Notes: generated by a model from the letters alone, not told the origin. Counted from the stretch's first letter, positions 38,540 to 46,969 are shown. The stretch: 64,000 nt of DNA from JAWLHU01 sp049324875 (GCA_049324875.1 JBMONC010000049.1:22787-86786), one strand, 5' to 3'. Translations and numbers: made by a program.

Positions 38540-40924
38540 TCAATCCTGCAGCCTCGCCACGGTGACCCCGTCGCCGCCCTCGCCCACCCCGCCGAGGCGG
38601 TGGGAGGCGACCCGGCGGTCGGCCTTCAGCTGGTCGGTGATCGCCTTGCGCAGGGCGCCCGTCCCCTTGCCGTGGATGATCCGCACCTGCGGCAGCCCCG
38701 CCAGCACGGCGTCGTCCAGGTACTTGTCGACCTTCTCCAGCGCCTCCTCCACCGTCAGGCCCCGCAGATCCACCTCGGTGGAGATCTCCTGGGCCTTGGC
38801 GGCGCCGATCGACCTGGGCCGGGCCTTCTGGGGGACCAGCCCCCTCGCCTTCGGCTCCGGCTGGGGCTCCTCGACCCGCTCCAGGTCCTCCAGCGAGACG
38901 GTCACCTTCAGGATGCCCGCCTGGACCAGCAGGTGGCCGCCGGCGTCGGGCTCGGAGAGCACGTAGCCGGTGATATCCCGGGAGACGATCCGCACCGGGT
39001 CGCCGGGCTTCAGCCCCTTGGGCGCCTCGCCGGTCCGGCGGGCCTGCCGCTCGGTCTCGGCCGGCTCCACCGCCTCCCGGGCTTTGGAGAGCCGGCCCCG
39101 GGCCGACTGGATCGCCTGCATCCGCTCGGCCTCCCGCTGCTCCCGCAGCGCCTGCTTCAGCTCCTCGATCACCGCCTCCGCCTCCCGGCGGGCGGTGGCC
39201 AGGATCTGCTGCGCCTGCGCCCGGGCCTTCTCCAGCGCATCGGCCGCCTTCTGCCGGGCCTCGCCGTAGCGGCGCTCGTACTCGTCCCGCATCCGCTGCG
39301 CCTCGGTGCGCAGCCGGGCCGCCTCCTCCCGCTCCTTCTCCAGCTGGGCCCGGGTGGCGTGAATCCCCTGGATCAGGTCCTCCACCCGCTCCTGCTCCTT
39401 GGTCAGGAACTGGCGGGCCCGGTCGACGATCAGGGGCGAGAGCCCCAGCCGGCGGGAGATCTCAAAGGCGTTGGAGGAGCCCGGCACCCCGATCAGCAGC
39501 TTGTAGGTGGGCTGCAGCGTCTCCACGTCGAACTCCACCGAGGCGTTCTCCACCCGGGGGCGGGTGTAGGCGAAGGTCTTCAGCTCCGAGTAGTGGGTGG
39601 TGGCCACCGTCTTCGCCCCACGGGCGTGCAGGTGCTCCAGGATCGACATCGCCAGGGCGGCGCCCTCGGTGGGGTCGGTGCCGGCGCCCAGCTCGTCCAG
39701 CATCACCAGGGCCCGGCCCTCCAGGGCGTCCAGGATCCGGATGATGTTGGTCATGTGGCCGGAGAAGGTGGAGAGCGACTGCTCGATCGACTGCTCATCC
39801 CCCACGTCCACGAAGACCTGGTCAAAGATGCCGACCCGGGTGCCGTAGCCGGCGGGCAGGTGGAGCCCCGACTGGGCCATCAGCACGAAGAGGCCCATGG
39901 TCTTCAGCGTCACCGTCTTGCCGCCGGTGTTAGGGCCGGTGATCACCAGGGTGTCGAAGGTGAGGCCGATGTGGACCTCGGTGGGCACCACGTTCCCCTT
40001 CAGCAGCGGGTGGCGCCCCTTGCGAATCTCCAGCATCGGCTCCCGCTCCAGCTCCGGCTCGACGCAGTCCAGGTCCAGCGAGAGCTTCCCCTTGGCGGAG
40101 GCAAAGTCGATCTGCGCCACCGCCTGAAGGGTGTCGATCATCGCATCGGCCTCGTGGGCCAGCAGGGAGGTGAGCCGGGTGAGGATGCGGGCGACCTCCT
40201 CCCGCTCCTTCAGCGCCAGCTCCTTGATCTGGTTGTTCATCTCCACCACCGCCATCGGCTCGATGAACAGGGTGGAGCCGGAGCCGGACTGGTCGTGGAC
40301 GATGCCCGGCACCTGGGCCCGGTGCTCGATCTTGACCGGGACCACGAAACGGTTGTCCCGGATGGTGACCAGCGTCTCCTGCAGGTACTTGGAGGCCGGT
40401 CCCCGGACGAAGGAGTCCATCTTCTCCTTGATCCGGCTGGAGAGGACCCGCATCCCCCGGCGGATCTCGTGGAGCGCCGGGCTGGCGTCATCCCGCACCT
40501 CGCCGTGATCGTCGATCGCCCGGCGGATCTCCGCCTCCAGGGTGTTGAAGGTCCCGATCATGTTGGCCAGCGCCCCGAGGATCGGGGCGTCGTCCCGGTT
40601 CTCCAGCAGGAACTTCTTCAGGCGGCGGGCGCTGGCGGCGGTGTCGGCCACATCCAGCAGGTCGACCGCCTCCAGCATCCCCCCGCGGATCGCCCGCTGC
40701 ACATGGGGGCGCAGGTCGTGCAGCCCCCCCAGCGGGATGGAGCGACCGCCCATATACAGCCGGCGGGCATCGCTGGTCTCCGCCTGCCGGTGCTTGACCT
40801 CCAGGTAATCGGTGGACGGGGTCAGCCCCTCCACGATCTCCTTGGCCATGCTGGTGGCGGTCCGCTCCGCCAGCATCTGTTTAATCTTGGCGAACTCCAG
40901 GGTCCGCAGTGCACGTTCGTCCAT
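38540..40924 (-). CDS. mutS2: Endonuclease MutS2
   Basis: 794 aa from ATG 40924 (MDERALRTLEFAKIKQML). Helical clamp and lever at the front, ATPase with Walker A GPNTGGKTVTLKTMG and LVMLDELGAGTDPTEGAALA, a long coiled coil about 510-640, and a C-terminal Smr nuclease domain (VDLRGLTVEEALEKVDKYLD, VRIIHGKGTGALRKAI). Binds branched DNA and limits recombination; also linked to rescue of collided ribosomes in Bacillus. Standard length. Confidence 0.94.
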   Translation of the reverse strand: MDERALRTLEFAKIKQMLAERTATSMAKEIVEGLTPSTDYLEVKHRQAETSDARRLYMGGRSIPLGGLHDLRPHVQRAIRGGMLEAVDLLDVADTAASARRLKKFLLENRDDAPILGALANMIGTFNTLEAEIRRAIDDHGEVRDDASPALHEIRRGMRVLSSRIKEKMDSFVRGPASKYLQETLVTIRDNRFVVPVKIEHRAQVPGIVHDQSGSGSTLFIEPMAVVEMNNQIKELALKEREEVARILTRLTSLLAHEADAMIDTLQAVAQIDFASAKGKLSLDLDCVEPELEREPMLEIRKGRHPLLKGNVVPTEVHIGLTFDTLVITGPNTGGKTVTLKTMGLFVLMAQSGLHLPAGYGTRVGIFDQVFVDVGDEQSIEQSLSTFSGHMTNIIRILDALEGRALVMLDELGAGTDPTEGAALAMSILEHLHARGAKTVATTHYSELKTFAYTRPRVENASVEFDVETLQPTYKLLIGVPGSSNAFEISRRLGLSPLIVDRARQFLTKEQERVEDLIQGIHATRAQLEKEREEAARLRTEAQRMRDEYERRYGEARQKAADALEKARAQAQQILATARREAEAVIEELKQALREQREAERMQAIQSARGRLSKAREAVEPAETERQARRTGEAPKGLKPGDPVRIVSRDITGYVLSEPDAGGHLLVQAGILKVTVSLEDLERVEEPQPEPKARGLVPQKARPRSIGAAKAQEISTEVDLRGLTVEEALEKVDKYLDDAVLAGLPQVRIIHGKGTGALRKAITDQLKADRRVASHRLGGVGEGGDGVTVARLQD

Positions 40925-40981
40925 AGGCTCTCCTCTCATCGCATAAGCAGGGCCGCCGATCTCCACCGTAGTGGTAGACGT

Positions 40982-41092
40982 ATGAAGCAGAGCTTTGTTC
41001 CCTATCAGGAAGGCGAGGTGATCCCGGTAAAGCGTGGCGGATGGTGGTGGGCGCGCCCTGGCCCCGGGGATCTGGCCCCGCCGCCCCGGTAG
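40982..41092 (+). CDS. Possible small protein, 36 aa
   Basis: ATG 40982 to TAG 41092 in the gap between mutS2 and the next leftward gene: KQSFVPYQEGEVIPVKRGGWWWARPGPGD and a Pro-rich end. The amino acid make-up looks protein-like, but there is no good SD. Listed as tentative. Confidence 0.25.
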   Translation: MKQSFVPYQEGEVIPVKRGGWWWARPGPGDLAPPPR

Positions 41093-41095
41093 ACC

Positions 41096-42019
41096 CTAGC
41101 CCAGCACGCTCAGGATGGCCGGGGCGATGTCGGTCAGCGACCGGATCCGCCCGGCCAGATCCTCGGCGCCCGGCCCCCGGAGGATGGTGGCCACCGGGTT
41201 CATGGTATGCGTCTTGACCGAGAGGTCCTCGATGTTCCCGTGGTCGCTGGTGATCACCAGCAGGTGATCCGCCGGCAGCTCCTCCAGCACCCCGGCCAGG
41301 AAGCGGTCCACCCGCTCCAGCACCGCCACGGCGGCCGGGTGGTCCTGGGCGTGGCCGGCCTTGTCGGTCAGGAAGTGCTCGTAGAGGGTGAAGTGATGGC
41401 GGGCGGCCACCCGGGCGGCCCGCCGTCCGGCTTCCCGGGGGTCGACCGGCTCCAGGTCGTAGCCCATCGCCCGCATCACGTGGTGGTCGATGTCAAAGCC
41501 CACCGCCTCCCCCCGGCGGATGTCGTCCAGGGAGCGGAAGACGTGCAGCCCCGCCGCCAGGCCCGAAACGGTCGAGGCGGAGGGGCGGTAGCGCCGGTCG
41601 GGGTGGATCGGCTGCCCGGCGGCCACCCAGTCGAAGAACTCGGGCCGAAAGCCGTTGAGGAAGGTGGCGCTCAGCCCCCGCTCATCCACCCGCTTGAAGA
41701 TCGAGTGCTGGTTGATGATCTTCTTCAGATTCGGCGTCGGGTAGGCGTTCAGGTGGCGTCCGATGGCGGCCGGGGCGTTCTCCCCGGTGAAGATGGCGGT
41801 CTGGCCGGTGGCGCTCTGGGGCAGCCCCGGCACGCCCAGGCAGGGGTCGGTTACCACCGCGGCGAGGCCCGGGGCGGTGTAGGGGACCGCCCCGGCCCAG
41901 AGGGGCCGGCCCCCCAGCAGCGACCGGAAGGCCGGCATCTCGGCGGCCAGGAGCGGGTTGACCGCCGGGTCATCCCCGCCCAGCCCCATGCCGTCGATAA
42001 AGAACAGAAAGGCGCGCAC
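41096..42019 (-). CDS. Metalloenzyme-superfamily protein (alkaline phosphatase / iPGM-like)
   Basis: 307 aa, GTG 42019 with AGGAGGATG upstream. Metal ligands and nucleophile pattern of the alkaline phosphatase fold: FFIDGMGLG at the start, GLPQSATGQTAIFTG (nucleophile region), DKAGHAQD, and TSDHGNIED near 240. Shorter than phosphopentomutase or iPGM; it may act on a phosphate ester or sugar phosphate. Three bases separate it from the DUF421 gene upstream. Confidence 0.75.
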   Translation of the reverse strand: MRAFLFFIDGMGLGGDDPAVNPLLAAEMPAFRSLLGGRPLWAGAVPYTAPGLAAVVTDPCLGVPGLPQSATGQTAIFTGENAPAAIGRHLNAYPTPNLKKIINQHSIFKRVDERGLSATFLNGFRPEFFDWVAAGQPIHPDRRYRPSASTVSGLAAGLHVFRSLDDIRRGEAVGFDIDHHVMRAMGYDLEPVDPREAGRRAARVAARHHFTLYEHFLTDKAGHAQDHPAAVAVLERVDRFLAGVLEELPADHLLVITSDHGNIEDLSVKTHTMNPVATILRGPGAEDLAGRIRSLTDIAPAILSVLG

Positions 42020-42022
42020 AGA

Positions 42023-42709
42023 TCATCCTCCTGGTCGCTCCCCCGGCTGTTCCACGGGCTCGTGGAGGGCCGGGTGGGGCGTCATCACCGGGGCTCGGGC
42101 CTCCTCGGCCAGCGCCCGCCGGACCGCCTCCTCCACGGCGCGATCCAGACGGCGGGCGAAGACCCGCTCCATCGCCTGCTCCACGTCCCGGGGGGTGGCG
42201 GCGTCGGCGTCGCGCTTCAAGATCACGCTGATCCCGCCGGCGTGCTCGATCCAGGCCTCCTTCACCTCCGCGACATCATCCACATCCTTGTGCCGCAGGG
42301 CGGTCTTCAGGTCGGCCATGGAGACCCGCTCCTTCAAGAGATTCTTCTTCAGGATGCGACCGTCCTTCACCAAAAGGGTGGGATGTCCCTCCGTCAGCCG
42401 TTCGAAGGATTTCCAGTGCAGGTTGATGGTGGTCATCGCCACGTGCAGGGCGCCGATCAGCACCACCGGCAGCAGGCCGTGCAGGAAGTCCACATCCAGC
42501 TCGGAGACCGGAATCGCCGCCACCTCGCCGATCATGATCACCATCGCCAGGTCGAAGGGCGCCAGGTTGGCGATGGACCGCTTGCCCGTCCAGCGGACCA
42601 CCGTCATCACGGTGAGGAAGGAGATGACCGTGCGGATGATCAGCACGGGGATGTGCTTGACCATCTCCCCCAGGCCGTCCGGGGAGAAGATCTGCGCCAG
42701 GATCCACAA
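42023..42709 (-). CDS. DUF421 (YetF-type) membrane protein
   Basis: 228 aa, TTG 42709 behind GAAAGGGCGG. Three membrane spans at the front (IIRTVISFLTVMTVV; LAPFDLAMVIMIGEVAAIPV; LLPVVLIGALHVAMTT), then the conserved soluble DUF421 core (HPTLLVKDGRILKKNLLKERVSMADL) and a charged Pro-rich end. YetF-family proteins in Bacillus are spore or vegetative membrane proteins of unclear function; a link to sporulation is inference. Confidence 0.85.
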   Translation of the reverse strand: MWILAQIFSPDGLGEMVKHIPVLIIRTVISFLTVMTVVRWTGKRSIANLAPFDLAMVIMIGEVAAIPVSELDVDFLHGLLPVVLIGALHVAMTTINLHWKSFERLTEGHPTLLVKDGRILKKNLLKERVSMADLKTALRHKDVDDVAEVKEAWIEHAGGISVILKRDADAATPRDVEQAMERVFARRLDRAVEEAVRRALAEEARAPVMTPHPALHEPVEQPGERPGG

Positions 42710-42787
42710 GACCGATCGCCGCCCTTTCTCGCAGTGGGATCAGCCCTTAGGATGCCCACTCGGCGGCGATCCAACGGAGAGATGGGA

Positions 42788-42818
42788 GGCGCCCCCGTCC
42801 GCTTTGGATGGGGGCGCC
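42788..42818 (-). terminator. Hairpin after the ABC-F gene
   Basis: GGCGCCCCC / GGGGGCGCC stem just past the ABC-F stop; the leftward RNA continues TCCCATCTCTCC, a weak tail. Confidence 0.45.
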
Positions 42819-42825
42819 GTTCTGC

Positions 42826-44757
42826 TCAGGCACCGGTGGCCTCGATCAGCTTCTCCCACTCGTAGTAGAGCCGCTCCAGCTCGCTCTGGATCGACTGGTA
42901 CTCCGCCACCGCCTCCCGGCCCGAGGCGGTCCGGTAGATGTCGGGGTCGGCCATCCGCCCCTCCAGTTCGGCCTTGCGCTCCTCCAGCCGGTGGATCTCC
43001 GACTCCAGCCTCCGGGCCGCCGCCTCTGCCTTCCGCTCCTCCTTGCGGGAGCGGGAGAGCTCCTGTGACTCCTTGCGGGTGGCCTCGGCCGGTTTGACCG
43101 GCGCCTCGCCCCGGGCCTGCGCCTCGGCCTGCGCCTGGGCGGCCAGCATCGCCAACCGCTCCTTCTCCGCCCGGTAGGCCGAGTAGTTGCCCTCGTACTC
43201 CGTGACGCCCGCCCCGCCGAACTCCCAGATCTTGGTCGCCACCTGGTCGACGAAGAACCGGTCGTGGGAGACGAAGATCACCGTCCCGGGGAAGGCCTTC
43301 AGCGCCTCCTCCAGCACCTCCTTGGACTCCAGGTCCAGGTGGTTGGTCGGCTCGTCCAGCAGCAGCACGTTGGCCCCGCTGACCATCAGCTTCGCCAGGA
43401 TCAGCCGGTTCCGCTCGCCGCCCGAGCACTGGGCGATCGGCTTGTAGGCATCCTCGCCGGAGAAGAGGAACTGGCCCAGGAGCGAGTGGGCGTCGAACTT
43501 GGTGAAGCCCGGCAGCTCCAGGATCTCCTCGATGCAGGTGCGGCTGTAGTCCAGGGCGTCCAGGTCCTGGCTGAAGTAGCCCCGCTGCACCCCCACCCCC
43601 CAGAAGACCGAGCCGGCACTCTGCTTGACCAGCCCCTGGATCACCTTCAGGAAGGTGGTCTTGCCCGAGCCGTTGGGCCCCACCAGGGCGATCCGGTCGC
43701 CCTTGTAGAGCATCAGGTTGACCCCGGCGAAGATCTGCTTCTCGCCGTAGGCCTTGGCCAGGCTCTCCACCTTCAGCACATCGTCGCCCGACTCGTAGTC
43801 CAGGTCGAACTCCAGCTTCATGGTCTTGTGCCGGACCTTGGGCCGCTCCATCAGCTCCATCTTGTCGAGCTGCCGCTTGCGGCTCATGGCCTGGTCCTTG
43901 CGGGAGGGGGTGTTGCGCCACTTCTCGTAGAAGGTGCGCAGCTTCTCCGCCTGCTTCTGCTGCCGCTCGTAGGCGGTCAGCAGCGCCTCCTGCCGCCGCT
44001 TCTTCTCCTCCAGGTAGTAGGAGTAGTTGCCGTGGTAGATGTCGCAGCCGCAGTTCTCCAGCTCCAGCACCCGGGTGATCACCCGGTCCAGGAAGTAGCG
44101 GTCGTGGGAGACCAGGATCGCCGCCGACTTCATGGTCCGGAAGTGGCCCTCCAGCCACTCCACCGCCTCCAGGTCGAGGTGGTTGGTCGGCTCGTCCAGC
44201 AGCATCAGGTCGGGCTCCTCCAGCAGCATCTTGGCCAGCCCCAGCCGGACCTTCTGGCCGCCGGAGAGGATCTCCACCGGCTTGGTCAGATCCTCCTCCC
44301 TGAAGCCCAGGCCGAAGAGGATCGACTTGACCCGGGCCGGGGCGTCGTAGCCGCCCGCCCCCTCGAAGAGGGCGGTCACCCGGGTGTACTCGTCCATCAC
44401 CGCCTGCAGCTCCTCCTCGGAGGCGGCGGCGCCCATCTTCCCCTCCAGCTCCCGCAGGTCCCGCTCCCACTTCTCCAGGTGGCCGAAGACCGAGCGGGCC
44501 TCCTCGAAGAGGGTGCGACCGGGGGTGAACTCCGGGTCCTGGCTCAGGTAGCCCACCCGGCAGCCCTGCACCATGTGGATCTGGCCCTCGTCAAACTCCA
44601 TCCGGCCCATCAGGATCTTGAGCAAGGTGGTCTTGCCGGTGCCGTTCCGGCCCACCAGCGCCATCTTCTCGCCCTCGTTGAGCAGGAAGTTGATCTCCTT
44701 GAACAGCAGGTCGACTCCCCAGTATTTGGCGAGCCCCTGCACCGTCAGAATCGCCAT
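42826..44757 (-). CDS. ABC-F family ATPase, ribosome-associated
   Basis: 643 aa from ATG 44757. Two ABC domains in one chain without membrane spans: Walker A GRNGTGKTT and GPNGSGKTT, signatures LSGGQKVRL and CSGGERNRL, Walker B LMLLDEPTNHLD and VLLLDEPTNHLD. The interdomain linker (about 235-310) is the part that reaches the peptidyl-transferase region; the C-terminal end is a coiled coil (REAVAEYQSIQSELERLYYE). ABC-F proteins rescue stalled or drug-bound ribosomes. The attenuator ahead of it suggests induction by translation stress. Confidence 0.92.
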   Translation of the reverse strand: MAILTVQGLAKYWGVDLLFKEINFLLNEGEKMALVGRNGTGKTTLLKILMGRMEFDEGQIHMVQGCRVGYLSQDPEFTPGRTLFEEARSVFGHLEKWERDLRELEGKMGAAASEEELQAVMDEYTRVTALFEGAGGYDAPARVKSILFGLGFREEDLTKPVEILSGGQKVRLGLAKMLLEEPDLMLLDEPTNHLDLEAVEWLEGHFRTMKSAAILVSHDRYFLDRVITRVLELENCGCDIYHGNYSYYLEEKKRRQEALLTAYERQQKQAEKLRTFYEKWRNTPSRKDQAMSRKRQLDKMELMERPKVRHKTMKLEFDLDYESGDDVLKVESLAKAYGEKQIFAGVNLMLYKGDRIALVGPNGSGKTTFLKVIQGLVKQSAGSVFWGVGVQRGYFSQDLDALDYSRTCIEEILELPGFTKFDAHSLLGQFLFSGEDAYKPIAQCSGGERNRLILAKLMVSGANVLLLDEPTNHLDLESKEVLEEALKAFPGTVIFVSHDRFFVDQVATKIWEFGGAGVTEYEGNYSAYRAEKERLAMLAAQAQAEAQARGEAPVKPAEATRKESQELSRSRKEERKAEAAARRLESEIHRLEERKAELEGRMADPDIYRTASGREAVAEYQSIQSELERLYYEWEKLIEATGA

Positions 44758-44854
44758 GACACGTAACGCTCCTTCCGTCATCCCAGCAGAGTTGCGGTCG
44801 CAGAGGCGACGGCAGGGGACACGGGGCTCGCCGGGCGAGCCTGATGGGGGCATG

Positions 44855-44890
44855 AAAAACGCCGCGGGTCAAGCTTCCTCCCCGCGGCGT
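44855..44890 (-). terminator. Premature terminator ahead of the ABC-F gene
   Basis: ACGCCGCGGG / CCCGCGGCGT with TTTTTC following leftward, about 100 bp before the ABC-F ATG and 100 bp after the leader peptide. Confidence 0.8.
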
Positions 44891-44962
44891 GAATGGCATA
44901 AGCCGGTGCGCGGTGGTCAGGATAGCCGCCCTGATCTGCCCGATCTGATCCGTCCTGCCGTC

Positions 44963-44981
44963 AAAAGGGCATACTGCCCCC
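44963..44981 (-). promoter_or_regulatory. Small U-tailed hairpin shared with the MFS leader
   Basis: Leftward RNA GGGGGCAGUAUGCCCUUUU: a 5-bp stem GGGCA/UGCCC with loop GUA and a U-run, 11 bases after the leader stop. Matches the element at 19932-19950 in sequence, fold and placement. Confidence 0.6.
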
Positions 44982-44992
44982 TTGGTGCTCGA

Positions 44993-45028
44993 CTAGCGAG
45001 TGGCACGGACCGGAGAGATCGGCATCAT
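44993..45028 (-). CDS. Leader peptide of the ABC-F gene, 11 aa
   Basis: ATG-ATG at 45028/45025 after GGGGGTAGGAG; encodes MMPISPVRATR then TAG. Short Arg/Pro-containing leaders ahead of resistance ABC-F and erm genes stall in the presence of macrolide-type drugs and thereby open the terminator. The layout here is the same; the inducing drug cannot be read from the sequence. Confidence 0.6.
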   Translation of the reverse strand: MMPISPVRATR

Positions 45029-45066
45029 GGCGGTCTCCTACCCCCTTGCATCTCCACATTGGTTCT

Positions 45067-45095
45067 ATGGTACGGCGATCCGCCGCGCTTGTCAA
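45067..45095 (-). promoter_or_regulatory. Promoter of the ABC-F leader
   Basis: TTGACA (45090-45095), 17 bp, TACCAT (45067-45072), about 39 bp before the leader ATG. Confidence 0.7.
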
Positions 45096-45210
45096 CCCAG
45101 GCTCCTGCTTCTGCCGGACCAGTACATCTCATGATTCCGTAATTTCTAAGAGGATCTGGGTGCGGTGCGCCGAAGGTCTATATCGAGAGATCTCACGGGA
45201 GGGACCGCCG

Positions 45211-45579
45211 GTGAAGCGTGCTGCCCTGCTCCTTCTGGCCGCGGTGGCGATGATCATGGCCCGGGAGCGGGCGGAGAAGCAGCCGGGCGTGGCCTTCTCC
45301 AGCTTCCAGCGCCAGCAGGGCTGCCGAGGTGGCATCGTCGTGGTCGGCGGAGCAGGGTCGGACTCCGACTGGAGCCTGCACTACTACGACGCCGAGCGGG
45401 ATGCGATCACGGGGAGCCTGAACCGGAGCGAGGTCGAGGAGATGCTTCCGGGCGTTCGGGTCACCAGGATGCCGGGGATTGGCTCGGGTGGGGAGGGCCT
45501 CTCCCTCCACCTGGGGGATGGGGTGGTCATGTCGACCCCGGCGGGGATCTGTGGTCTGGAGGGCTTGAAACTCCGGTGA
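45211..45579 (+). CDS. Small exported protein, 122 aa
   Basis: GTG 45211 with GGGAGG 8 bases upstream. Short signal-like start (VKRAALLLLAAVAMIMARE), then a soluble domain: GGIVVVGGAGSDSDWSLHYYDA, EVEEMLPGVRVTRMPGIG, LHLGDGVVMSTPAGICGLEG. No family recognised. Divergent from the ABC-F leader promoter. Confidence 0.6.
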   Translation: MKRAALLLLAAVAMIMARERAEKQPGVAFSSFQRQQGCRGGIVVVGGAGSDSDWSLHYYDAERDAITGSLNRSEVEEMLPGVRVTRMPGIGSGGEGLSLHLGDGVVMSTPAGICGLEGLKLR

Positions 45580-45622
45580 CCGCCCCGGCGGCGGGAAGGT
45601 GGCCATGGCCGGATGCATGCAG

Positions 45623-45649
45623 CGAGGGCCGCGCTCGCCGCGGCCCTCG
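45623..45649 (-). terminator. groES terminator
   Basis: CGAGGGCCGCG / CGCGGCCCTCG, perfect 11-bp stem with a 5-base loop, 10 bp beyond the stop; no U-run. Confidence 0.5.
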
Positions 45650-45658
45650 GTGAACCTG

Positions 45659-45937
45659 TCAGTCCCGGACAATGGCCAGGATCTCGTTGCGCTGCAGCAG
45701 CAGGTGCTTCCTGCCATCCAGGTCGATCTCATCACCCGAGAACTTGCTGTAGAGGATTCGATTGCCCACCTGAACCTTCTCCCGCAGGTCCTCATCGGTT
45801 CCCACCGCGACCACCACCCCGGTCCGGGGCTTCTCCTTGGCCGTGTCGGGCAGGTAGAGACCCGAGTTGGTCTTCTGCGGGCCCGCCTCCTCATCGACGG
45901 TGATCAGGACGCGGTCATCGAGGGGTTCAATGCGCAT
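45659..45937 (-). CDS. groES: GroES-type co-chaperonin
   Basis: 92 aa, full length. Lid of the GroEL folding cage. RIEPLDDRVLITVDEEAG at the start, mobile loop around TNSGLYLPDTAKEKP, and the roof hairpin GTDEDLREKVQVGNRILYSKFSGDEI. No groEL is adjacent in this window, so this may be a second groES copy, or groEL lies elsewhere in the genome. A purine stretch (GGCAGAAGGAG) precedes the ATG. Confidence 0.88.
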   Translation of the reverse strand: MRIEPLDDRVLITVDEEAGPQKTNSGLYLPDTAKEKPRTGVVVAVGTDEDLREKVQVGNRILYSKFSGDEIDLDGRKHLLLQRNEILAIVRD

Positions 45938-45972
45938 CTCCTTCTGCCTCCCTTGGATTCTGCATCATGGGG

Positions 45973-46221
45973 TTAACGAAGACCCAGAAGCCTGTCGATC
46001 TCGCCCTGGTTAAAGCCGACCACCGGTCGGTTGCCAATCAGGGTGACCGGAACCCCCATCTGCCCGGTGAGACGGACCATCTCACGGGCGGCGGCCTGGT
46101 CGCGGGAGACGTCGACCTCCCGGAACCGGAAGCCCTTCTGCTGGAGGTACTGCTTCACCCGGCGGCACCAGGGTCAGGTCGGTGTGGTGAAGAGGACGAT
46201 GCGGGGCGGTGAATCTGCCAT
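45973..46221 (-). CDS. Glutaredoxin-like selenoprotein (in-frame TGA read as Sec)
   Basis: 82 aa from ATG 46221 with AGGAGGCG upstream, counting the TGA at 46176-46174 as residue 16. The frame reads ADSPPRIVLFTTPT-U-PWCRR, so the TGA falls where the first Cys of the Grx/NrdH C-x2-C site belongs. All downstream features of the family are intact: GFRFREVDVSRD, MGVPVTLIGNRPVVGFNQ (cis-Pro TLI loop), EIDRLLGLR. The bases after the TGA can fold as ACCC-U-GG / CC-GGGU with a bulged U, like a small SECIS, though closer to the TGA than usual. The alternative is an inactivated gene with a single nonsense change. Confidence 0.7.
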
Positions 46222-46249
46222 ACTCCACGCCTCCTGGCAGGGGATTTAT

Positions 46250-46265
46250 ATACCCCTGGGGGTAT
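46250..46265. promoter_or_regulatory. CsoR/CstR-type operator
   Basis: ATACCCCTGGGGGTAT, arms ATACCCC/GGGGTAT around TG, 29 bp before the selenoprotein ATG. The pattern fits operators of the CsoR family, which sense copper (CsoR) or persulfide (CstR). A thiol-redox gene under persulfide control would be sensible. No csoR-like gene is in the window. Confidence 0.5.
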
Positions 46266-46322
46266 TCAATGGATTCGACTCTGCGGGAGGGTGGATGGAT
46301 ACGGCTGTCGACAGCGGGCGCG

Positions 46323-46352
46323 AAAAAGAGGCCAGACGTGTTGTCTGGCCTC
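46323..46352 (-). terminator. Terminator of the tRNA cluster
   Basis: GAGGCCAGAC / GTCTGGCCTC with a 5-base loop and TTTTTC leftward, 7 bp after the tRNA-Pro CCA end. Confidence 0.85.
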
Positions 46353-46356
46353 GTTC

Positions 46357-46435
<79 letters not shown>

Positions 46436-46452
46436 AATATGAAGATGGAGGG

Positions 46453-46527
46453 GCTGCGCAAAGCGCTGCCGGGCTACCAGGGTCGGCCCTCTCACGCTTT
46501 GCTGCGCAAAGCGTTGCCGGGCTACCA
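46453..46527. repeat. 27-bp direct repeat between tRNA genes
   Basis: Two copies (46453-46479 and 46501-46527) starting CTGCGCAAAGCG and ending GCCGGGCTACCA, with one difference. An almost perfect hairpin follows at 46533-46560 (13-bp arms ATTGCGAACGTGC, 2-base loop). Function unknown; the hairpin lies just ahead of tRNA-Pro (GGG) on its 3' side and could be a processing or termination structure. Confidence 0.6.
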
Positions 46528-46565
46528 TTTAGATTGCGAACGTGCAGGCACGTTCGCAATCCAAA

Positions 46566-46642
46566 TGGTCGGGCTGGCGGGATTTGAACCCACGACCTCT
46601 TCCACCCCAAGGAAGCGCGCTACCAAGCTGCGCCACAGCCCG
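46566..46642 (-). tRNA. tRNA-Pro (GGG)
   Basis: 77 nt with CCA; acceptor CGGGCTG, anticodon loop TTGGGGT giving anticodon GGG. Second proline tRNA of the cluster. Confidence 0.95.
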
Positions 46643-46683
46643 ATTCGATACCACTGGGCCGGGTGTGGGACCCGGCCCAGGCT

Positions 46684-46774
<91 letters not shown>

Positions 46775-46781
46775 AGGTGTT

Positions 46782-46857
46782 TGGCGCGCCGGGCAGGATT
46801 CGAACCTACGACCACCTGATTCGTAGTCAGGTACTCTATCCACTGAGCTACCGGCGC
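46782..46857 (-). tRNA. tRNA-Arg (ACG)
   Basis: 76 nt with CCA; acceptor GCGCCGG, anticodon loop CTACGAA gives ACG, which is deaminated to ICG by TadA. Confidence 0.95.
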
Positions 46858-46893
46858 ATCCATTCCGGCCACGGTCGAGCGTGACCGGAGACT

Positions 46894-46969
46894 TGGTGGA
46901 GCTAAGGGGAGTCGAACCCCTGACCTCGTGAGTGCGATTCACGCGCTCTCCCAACTGAGCTATAGCCCC
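46894..46969 (-). tRNA. tRNA-Ala (CGC)
   Basis: 76 nt with CCA; acceptor GGGGCTA/TAGCTCC with a G-U pair, anticodon loop ATCGCAC gives CGC. Confidence 0.93.
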
